From contig NZ_BAUA01000152.1 of the NCBI RefSeq assembly GCF_000710915.1, forward strand, positions 31,010 to 95,009: DNA of 64,000 nt, written 5' to 3'. Positions 59,042 through 64,000 of the stretch are shown one piece after another. The notes beneath the pieces are model-generated. The model worked only from the letters and a program-made list of their open reading frames with translations. It had not been told where the DNA came from and did not search any database. The first letter of the stretch is position 1; each line of letters opens with the position of its first letter. The position numbers were made by a program, and so were the translations under genes. The DNA comes from Nocardia brasiliensis IFM 10847. Its GTDB lineage: Bacteria > Actinomycetota > Actinomycetes > Mycobacteriales > Mycobacteriaceae.

Positions 59042-61624
59042 TCAGCGCGAGTCTCGCCGCCAACTGGGCGCTGGCTCGGCATCCGGCACAGGCGGCGGCG
59101 GTGTCGGGTCAGGTTCCGGGTGCAGCTCCGGCATAGGTGTCGGCGTCGGCGTCGGCGTGGTCGGCGGCGTCGGCGTGGTCGGCGGCGTCGGCGTGGTCGG
59201 CGGCGTCGGCGTGGTCGGCGGCGTCGGCGTGGTCGGCGGCGTCGGCGTGGTCGGCGGCGTCGGCGTGGTCGGCGGCGGCGTCGGCGTGGTCGGCGGCGGC
59301 GTCGGCAGCACAGGCGGCGGCGTCGGCACAGGCGGCGTAGGTGCAGGCGGGGTCGGGGTCGGTCCGGGGGGCGGGGTCGGCTCGGGTCGGGAGTTGGGGG
59401 CGTTCCAGATCGAGTCGTCGGGGGGCGTGGCGGCGGTGAACTCCGGGATCGGCGATGCGGCGAAATACCTTGGTGTGTAGGGAATTTTCGAGGTGGTATC
59501 GGCGGGTTCAGCGGTCGCCTGGGCGTGTAGTCGGGTGTCGGGTCGGGGTGATGTGGGGCGCGGACGCACTGCATGGTCGGGCGTGGTCGAGGGTGTAGCG
59601 GCCTGGTTGGACAGGGCCCGTGGTGCGGCGGAGGGTGTGGCGGCTTGGTCGGAAGGGGTGCGTGGTGCGGCGGAGGGAGCGGCGGCCTGGTCGGAAGGGG
59701 TCTGTGGTGTGGCGGCCTGTGCTGTGGTTCGGTAGCGGTCGAGTTCCGCTTGCAGCTCTCGGCGCTGCCGCATGAATTCGTTGATCTGCGTCTGCAATTC
59801 CCTGCGCTGCACCATGAGTTCGTTGGGCCGCAACCCCGCTCCCTCGAGCGACAGGGCCCTGTCCGCGAACGCCCCCACGCGCCGCGCGAATGCGTCGTCG
59901 GCAGCACCCCACATCTGCTGCGGACTCATCCCCGCCGGGTCCACACCCAACTCGCGCAGCTGCGCCCGCACCGAGTCGGGCACCTCCGCGACGCCGCTTC
60001 GCTCCGCACCCGGCGCGGGGTGCCCAGCCTCGGCACCTCGCGTCGACCCGCTCTCGCCGACGCCAACTGTCTCCCGGGCAGTTCCCGGTTCACCCGGAGG
60101 CCGCTGCGTCTCATGCGAAACACGCTCGGCTCCAACGCTTTCCAACTGCCCGGGACGCGTCTGCGGCACCGGCTGCGTGCCCGGCTCACCCGGCATTGCC
60201 CGACCGCCGTCCGAGCCGTCCCCTGCCCCGGCGCGGTAGTGGCCACGGTCCGGGTGCTGTTCGCCTGGCGCTCGCTGTGCGTCGCGCGCGTCAGCCGGTT
60301 CGCTCGATTCGGCCGCCTTCGGTTCGCCCGGCTGGGTTGGTTCGGTCACCACGCGCTGTTCGCCACCGGTCCGCACTTGTTCCTCTCGCACCGGACGGGT
60401 TTCGGGTGTACCGGACTGCGCCTGCGCACTCGCCACGATGTGCTGTCCGGCTTCGGACTGGCCGGGACGGCTCGCGGCACGGGAATCGGATTGACCCGCA
60501 GCGGTTTCGGGTGATCCCGCCCGACGTGCGCCCGACTCGGAAGCGGACGCAGCACTCGGCCCGGAACGATCAGCGGTCCCTGGCCTAGCCGTGCTGCCGT
60601 CACCGACGCCGGCCCGATCCGTGCTGCCGCCGCCTTCCGCTCCCGGGCGCGTGCCATTGTCCCGCCCGAAGACCGGGCGTTCCGGTCCACGGAAGTTCGT
60701 TGCGCCAGGCGCACGGCCGGGTAGTGCGTAGCGAATCCCCTTGCTGCCGCCGACAAGTGCGCCGTAAGCGCCACCGCTGGTGAGCATGCGTGGGTCCCAG
60801 GTCCATCCGTTTGCGATGCCGCCTGCGCCCCACGCTGCGATCGCCCCGATCATGCCGGCGCCCGCGCCGACCGCGGCACCTTTGAGCCCGCCCGCAATTC
60901 GCCCGCCGGGCAATCGGCCCGCCGCCTTGCCGAGCAGTCCACCGGCGGGCCCGCCGACCGCTCCCGCCGCCGCTGCGGTGTAGGCGGTGGTACCGACACG
61001 GTTCCAGTCGATGTTCTTACGATGGCCCGCCCCGACCTGGTATCCCTGGATGGCGAGGTCTTGGCCCGCGCCGAGCACGGTGCTGAACACGACATGTTTG
61101 GCGGAGAACTTGGCGAGCGCGGCCAGACCGGTCTTGGCGGCGAAGCGCGCAATCGCACTGACCGCCCGCTGTCCCAGCAGTCGCACCGCCAGCCGGGTGA
61201 CACCGATGGCCGCGGCTTCGACCAGCGGTGCGGTCGGCGGAAACACCCACGCCGCAGCGATTTCGAAGGCCAGCATGGCGAGCGAGCTGATCACCAGGAT
61301 CTTGGTGTACTCGATCTCGGTACCCAGCGCGTCCGCAGACTCGGCCACGTGCTCCAGGATGTCGGCCAGCTGCTCGAGCGATTCCGGCCCGTGGGCGAGT
61401 TCGCCCAACGCGGCCGTCATGGCCTCGATGCCTTCGCCCCACGGGTACGCCCGGATAGTCGCGCGCTCGGCGCTCGCCAAATCCGGTAGTAGATCACGTA
61501 TTCCGTGTGCGGCGTGCCGCCAGTCGGCGGCGATCGCCCACATCTTGTCTTCGTCGCCGTCGGGCCAGTCCGAGCCGGCGACCCAGCCGAGCCAGTGCAG
61601 TTCGCTGGGCAGCGTGATGGACAT
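59042..61624 (-). CDS. Large type VII secretion substrate (CpnT-like N-terminal domain) with Pro/Thr repeat tail
   Basis: An 860-residue protein. Residues 1-150 (PSELHWLGWVAGSDWPDGDE, RDLLPDLASAERATIRAYPW, GTEIEYTKILVISSLAMLAF) match the WXG100-like N-terminal domain of large T7SS polymorphic toxins. A glycine/alanine-rich region with hydrophobic helices follows (about 200-290), then a long disordered Ser/Pro/Glu/Arg region and a helical segment (NELMVQRRELQTQINEFMRQ). The tail is a PTTPTP repeat. No enzyme or toxin domain is visible. It ends at a TGA that is followed in frame by 70 more open codons (to 58829). It is 23 bp after the WXG100 gene in one operon. Confidence 0.85.
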   Translation of the reverse strand: MSITLPSELHWLGWVAGSDWPDGDEDKMWAIAADWRHAAHGIRDLLPDLASAERATIRAYPWGEGIEAMTAALGELAHGPESLEQLADILEHVAESADALGTEIEYTKILVISSLAMLAFEIAAAWVFPPTAPLVEAAAIGVTRLAVRLLGQRAVSAIARFAAKTGLAALAKFSAKHVVFSTVLGAGQDLAIQGYQVGAGHRKNIDWNRVGTTAYTAAAAGAVGGPAGGLLGKAAGRLPGGRIAGGLKGAAVGAGAGMIGAIAAWGAGGIANGWTWDPRMLTSGGAYGALVGGSKGIRYALPGRAPGATNFRGPERPVFGRDNGTRPGAEGGGSTDRAGVGDGSTARPGTADRSGPSAASASESGARRAGSPETAAGQSDSRAASRPGQSEAGQHIVASAQAQSGTPETRPVREEQVRTGGEQRVVTEPTQPGEPKAAESSEPADARDAQRAPGEQHPDRGHYRAGAGDGSDGGRAMPGEPGTQPVPQTRPGQLESVGAERVSHETQRPPGEPGTARETVGVGESGSTRGAEAGHPAPGAERSGVAEVPDSVRAQLRELGVDPAGMSPQQMWGAADDAFARRVGAFADRALSLEGAGLRPNELMVQRRELQTQINEFMRQRRELQAELDRYRTTAQAATPQTPSDQAAAPSAAPRTPSDQAATPSAAPRALSNQAATPSTTPDHAVRPRPTSPRPDTRLHAQATAEPADTTSKIPYTPRYFAASPIPEFTAATPPDDSIWNAPNSRPEPTPPPGPTPTPPAPTPPVPTPPPVLPTPPPTTPTPPPTTPTPPTTPTPPTTPTPPTTPTPPTTPTPPTTPTPPTTPTPTPTPMPELHPEPDPTPPPPVPDAEPAPSWRRDSR
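59151..59297. repeat. 18-bp tandem repeat encoding PTTPTP
   Basis: Seven exact tandem copies of an 18-bp unit run from 59151 to 59276. An eighth copy is offset by a 3-bp insertion, at 59280-59297. On the coding strand each unit codes for Pro-Thr-Thr-Pro-Thr-Pro. Copy number can change by slippage without a frameshift. Confidence 0.9.
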
Positions 61625-61647
61625 ATGCGGTCAGCAGCTCGGTCGGC

Positions 61648-61944
61648 CTAGCCCCGGTCCATGCGGGCCAGCAGCTCCGCGGCCCGATACTGCCCGGCGG
61701 CGTAGGAGTCGATGGTCGCGGCGGTGTTGCCGATGCCCGCGAAGAGATTGCGTTGCGCCGCAACGTATCCCTGCGGTCCGTCGGCGAACGTGCTCCCGTA
61801 CCCGTCGCCGCCCCAGGCCGCCCCCTTCGCAGCCAGCGAGCGCTCCAAGTGCGCGAGGATGCCGTTCAGCCGGTCACGCAGGTCGCCCATCTGGCCCGCC
61901 GCACCCCGCAGCTGCTCCGGAGTAACCTCGACCTTGGCCGCCAC
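61648..61944 (-). CDS. WXG100 family type VII secretion protein (EsxA/B-like)
   Basis: A 98-residue helical hairpin protein of the size and form of WXG100 family members. It starts VAAKVEVTPEQLRGAAGQMG and its turn is KGAAWGGDGYGSTFADGPQG, with the W-x-G motif and the YGSTFADG pattern typical of nocardial members. GTG 61944 has GGAAGGGG 5 nt upstream. The frame before it is not conserved. It would be secreted with, or chaperone, the 860-residue partner downstream. Confidence 0.92.
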   Translation of the reverse strand: MAAKVEVTPEQLRGAAGQMGDLRDRLNGILAHLERSLAAKGAAWGGDGYGSTFADGPQGYVAAQRNLFAGIGNTAATIDSYAAGQYRAAELLARMDRG

Positions 61945-62059
61945 GCTTGCCCCTTCCACCGTTGAATCGATTTCAGACGATGGCACCGTCCGGCGCGCGC
62001 CGGAAAGGTCCGTTCCCGGGTATTGACGGATCTTTGATACCGCTGCGGCACAACAGCTC

Positions 62060-62908
62060 TCACCTTGACGCGCTGTTTACACCGTTCGCCTCGGTCCGCA
62101 TGCGCTCGGCGAGCTGCCAGAAGATGGTGAAGTTCGGCACGAGGCTCACCGGCAGCGAGGCCAAGACCCGCGCCTGCCCGACGATGTGCACGCTCACCCA
62201 CCCCTGCCGCACCGCGACCTCCGCGACCTCGGACCACGGGATCGACCGCCCGCCCGCGCCGATCTCGGTACGCGTCATCCAGAGGTGCTCGAAATCGAGC
62301 CGACCGCCGGAGCCGAGCGTCCTTGTCGCCTCGGGCAATTGCGCCGCGGTGACGAACGCATCGATGGCCGGGCCCCATTCGTCCGGGTCGGCGATGGTGT
62401 GCCGCAGCACAACCGAATCGCCGAGTGTGTCCGTGACGATGTAGCGATGCGAAATCTGGTTCGGTGCAGGGTTGCTCGCGTGTTCGACGATACTTCGTCG
62501 CAGCACGGTGCTGTCGTATCGGACGACCCGTGGTGCGCCCCGTACGAACGCCACCAACCCGTGCTCGTACAGGTCCATACGCACCCGGCGGTTCCTACTG
62601 TGCAGGTAACCGCGCAGCAGCAGATCCCCCAGCAGCAGACCGCCGAACAGCAGCGTGCCCGTGCTCGCGACGATGACCACGATCGCCGTCCCGCTCGCGA
62701 TCCCGAGCAAGACCACCAGCACGGCCGACAACAGGCCCACTCCGGCGAGCCTCGACCGCCGCCTGTCCCACTCCGCCGCAACGTAGGCCGCCCGGTGCGA
62801 ACCGAGATCCGCCTGTGCCGCCACCCTGCCGATCGTGTCGCGGACCTCGCGGTCGTCGTCGGCACGACCCGGCACGGCACCGCTCACTACCCGTCCCATG
62901 CCGACCAT
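62060..62908 (-). CDS. DUF6585-like membrane protein
   Basis: A 282-residue protein of uncertain family. Two hydrophobic segments lie at about residues 52-95 (LAGVGLLSAVLVVLLGIASG, ASTGTLLFGGLLLGDLLL). A PH-like or DUF6585-like domain follows (RMDLYEHGLVAFVRGAPRVV, SHRYIVTDTLGDSVVLRHTI, IPWSEVAEVAVRQGWVSVHI). It is on the same strand and 115 bp upstream of the WXG100 gene and may belong to the same locus. Role unknown. Confidence 0.7.
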   Translation of the reverse strand: MVGMGRVVSGAVPGRADDDREVRDTIGRVAAQADLGSHRAAYVAAEWDRRRSRLAGVGLLSAVLVVLLGIASGTAIVVIVASTGTLLFGGLLLGDLLLRGYLHSRNRRVRMDLYEHGLVAFVRGAPRVVRYDSTVLRRSIVEHASNPAPNQISHRYIVTDTLGDSVVLRHTIADPDEWGPAIDAFVTAAQLPEATRTLGSGGRLDFEHLWMTRTEIGAGGRSIPWSEVAEVAVRQGWVSVHIVGQARVLASLPVSLVPNFTIFWQLAERMRTEANGVNSASR

Positions 62909-62971
62909 GGTGCCCAGCCGCAGCGCGGCCGACGGCCTCCTTGACGGAATCCCTACGTCCCGGAACGCACA

Positions 62972-63002
62972 AAGCCCCGCACCCCAACGGGTGCGAGGCT
63001 TT
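62972..63002. terminator. Hairpin terminator downstream of cspA
   Basis: A 12-bp stem with one mismatch pairs AAGCCCCGCACCC with GGGTGCGAGGCTT. It lies 15 bp beyond the cold shock gene stop. Flanking T runs occur on both strands. Confidence 0.8.
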
Positions 63003-63017
63003 TTCTACCTGCGGAAC

Positions 63018-63221
63018 TCAGATAGCGCGAACGTCCTGGGCCTGGGGGCCCTTCTGTCCCTGACCGACCTCGAACTCCACGCGCTGTCCTTCTTCGAGGG
63101 ACTTGAAGCCCGAGCCGGAAACAGCGGAGTAGTGCACGAACACGTCAGCGCCGCCACCGTCTTGCGCGATGAAGCCGAAGCCTTTTTCAGCGTTGAACCA
63201 TTTCACAGTGCCTTGCGTCAT
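63018..63221 (-). CDS. cspA: Cold shock protein, CspA family
   Basis: A 67-residue OB-fold RNA chaperone. The nucleic-acid-binding motifs KGFGFIAQ (RNP1) and DVFVHYSAV (RNP2) are intact. Such proteins melt RNA secondary structure at low temperature or in stress. The ATG at 63221 starts MTQGTVKWFNAEKGFGFIAQ, the normal form. It is followed by a terminator and preceded by a long untranslated region that includes a perfect hairpin. Confidence 0.97.
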   Translation of the reverse strand: MTQGTVKWFNAEKGFGFIAQDGGGADVFVHYSAVSGSGFKSLEEGQRVEFEVGQGQKGPQAQDVRAI

Positions 63222-63350
63222 TACTTTACTTCACACTTTTCTGTAGATGAGCCGAGCAAATCACTGCGATAAGCCTGGTCTCACCCGACAACCATCGCAC
63301 GTCTTCCTGAGAAAATCCCAAATTGTGAGCCAGCCAACCCTCGGCGCCGG

Positions 63351-63378
63351 CCGGCCTGGCGGAAAAACGCCAGGCCGG
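63351..63378. other. Perfect 11-bp hairpin in the cspA / TVP38 divergent region
   Basis: CCGGCCTGGCG, a GAAAAA loop and CGCCAGGCCGG. It lies 130 bp upstream of the cspA start and 41 bp upstream of the TVP38 gene, where no gene ends. It is more likely a 5' untranslated structure than a terminator. Confidence 0.6.
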
Positions 63379-63418
63379 AGTCGCGAGCCGGACCGCGGTG
63401 CGGCAGGGTGGACCCACC

Positions 63419-64000
63419 ATGACCGACAACGACGATCCCACGCGGATCAGCAGGTGGCGCCACGGTGTCCGGCTGGCTCTGTGTGCGGTTTTCCTGCTCG
63501 GATTGTTCTACCTCGTCGCGATCGCACGGGTCGTCGACGTCGCGGGCGTGCGCGACGCGATCGGGGCGACCGGGCCGGCCGCGCCGCTGGTCTACGCTGT
63601 AGCGGCGGCGCTGCTCGGCGCCGTCTTCGTACCCGGCCCGATACTGGCCGCCGGAAGCGGCTTCTTGTTCGGCCCCGTGCTCGGCACCTTCGTGACCCTG
63701 GGCGCGGTGGTGGGCACGGCCACGGTTTCGAGCTTTCTCGGGCGGCGGGCCGGGCGGGAGAGCGCGCGCGGTCTGCTCGGCGCGGAGCGGGCCGACCGCA
63801 TAGACGCCGCGATCGAACGCGGCGGGCTGTGGGCCGTGGTCGGGCAGCGTTTCGTCCCCGGCATTTCGGACGCGCTCGCGTCCTACGTGTTCGGCGCGTT
63901 CGGAGTTCCGCTGTGGCAGATGGCCGTCGGTGCGTTCATCGGTTCGGCGCCGCGTGCCTTCGTCTACACCGCGCTCGGCGCGTCCATCGGCGATCTGTCA
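63419..64000 (+). CDS. TVP38/TMEM64 (VTT/DedA-like) family membrane protein, truncated by window edge
   Basis: The first 194 codons of a protein that continues beyond the window. It has a first membrane segment (LALCAVFLLGLFYLVAIARV), then GPAAPLVYAVAAALLGAVFV and the family core PGPILAAGSGFLFGPVLG. A FVPGISDALASYVFGAFGVP element and GSAPRAFVYTALGASIGDLS are the VTT-domain hallmarks. The ATG at 63419 has AGGGTGG upstream. Members are predicted to act in membrane lipid movement. The exact role is unknown. Confidence 0.9.
   Translation, partial: MTDNDDPTRISRWRHGVRLALCAVFLLGLFYLVAIARVVDVAGVRDAIGATGPAAPLVYAVAAALLGAVFVPGPILAAGSGFLFGPVLGTFVTLGAVVGTATVSSFLGRRAGRESARGLLGAERADRIDAAIERGGLWAVVGQRFVPGISDALASYVFGAFGVPLWQMAVGAFIGSAPRAFVYTALGASIGDLS

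Noticed and set aside
58861..59907. Arg/Pro-rich minus-strand frame overlapping the tail of the T7SS protein (and an Arg-rich plus frame at 59120-59530)
   Set aside because: They are frame-shifted readings of the 18-bp GC repeat. The repeat reads as PTTPTP in the gene's own frame.
1..64000. CRISPR arrays, tRNA and rRNA genes, transposases, integrases and phage structural genes
   Set aside because: I looked for spaced repeats, the conserved tRNA T-arm pattern and transposase or integrase motifs on both strands and saw none.

Overview
The window is high-GC actinobacterial chromosome, most likely Nocardia or a close Nocardiaceae relative. The evidence is the gene order arcA / pmt / rsmI / metG / tatD / rpfB / ksgA / ispE, which matches the Mycobacterium tuberculosis Rv1001-Rv1011 neighbourhood. 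A full-length orthologue of the GAF-GGDEF-EAL protein Rv1354c, WXG100/type VII secretion genes and an unusual number of lipases, P450-like and TetR/MarR genes fit the same group. No rRNA, tRNA, CRISPR array, intact IS element or prophage was seen.

Positions 1-3.7 kb hold a cut SnoaL-like gene and a divergent module made of a DUF445 membrane protein and two paralogous Abi-alpha family proteins. Positions 3.7-22 kb are a largely housekeeping core. It contains an ABC-F ATPase (Uup type), an F420/flavin oxidoreductase, ispE, a copper chaperone, ksgA, a secreted lipase, rpfB, tatD, metG, a TetR gene, a PEP-mutase family enzyme, a secreted beta-propeller protein, rsmI, pmt, a GntR regulator, arcA and soxR. 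Positions 22-30 kb hold an SDR, a GT4 glycosyltransferase, a translationally coupled c-di-GMP enzyme and companion protein, a tandem pair of GyrI-like effector-binding proteins and a family 5 uracil-DNA glycosylase.

Positions 30-50.7 kb are accessory. They include a HigBA-like toxin-antitoxin pair with an operator over its promoter, a cation/proton antiporter coupled to a HAD phosphatase, and an epoxide hydrolase with MarR, DUF3533 membrane and TetR genes. A CocE/NonD hydrolase, several lipases, a GNAT enzyme and a P450 lacking the ExxR arginine (conservon type) follow. Next come a small glycine-zipper protein, a zinc-ribbon hypothetical protein, a TetR-controlled NmrA/SnoaL pair and a Kup potassium transporter. 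Just after 50.7 kb lie what look like short remnants of an old yellow enzyme gene and a MerR gene.

Positions 51-58 kb (minus strand) form one sugar-uptake operon. A ROK repressor is followed by an RbsA-type ATPase, an RbsC-type permease, a substrate-binding lipoprotein, a Gfo/Idh/MocA dehydrogenase and a sugar isomerase/epimerase, ending at a strong terminator. Two of the junctions overlap by 4 bp. The ROK gene carries a one-base frameshift near 57010 in this sequence, and a palindrome upstream of it is a good candidate for its operator. The layout suggests import of a sugar or cyclitol, oxidation by the dehydrogenase and further conversion by the isomerase.

Positions 58-64 kb hold a RibD/DHFR-like reductase and a type VII secretion locus (a DUF6585-like membrane protein, a WXG100 protein and an 860-residue CpnT-like N-terminal protein ending in a Pro/Thr repeat without a visible toxin domain). 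A cold shock protein and a truncated TVP38/TMEM64 membrane protein close the window.
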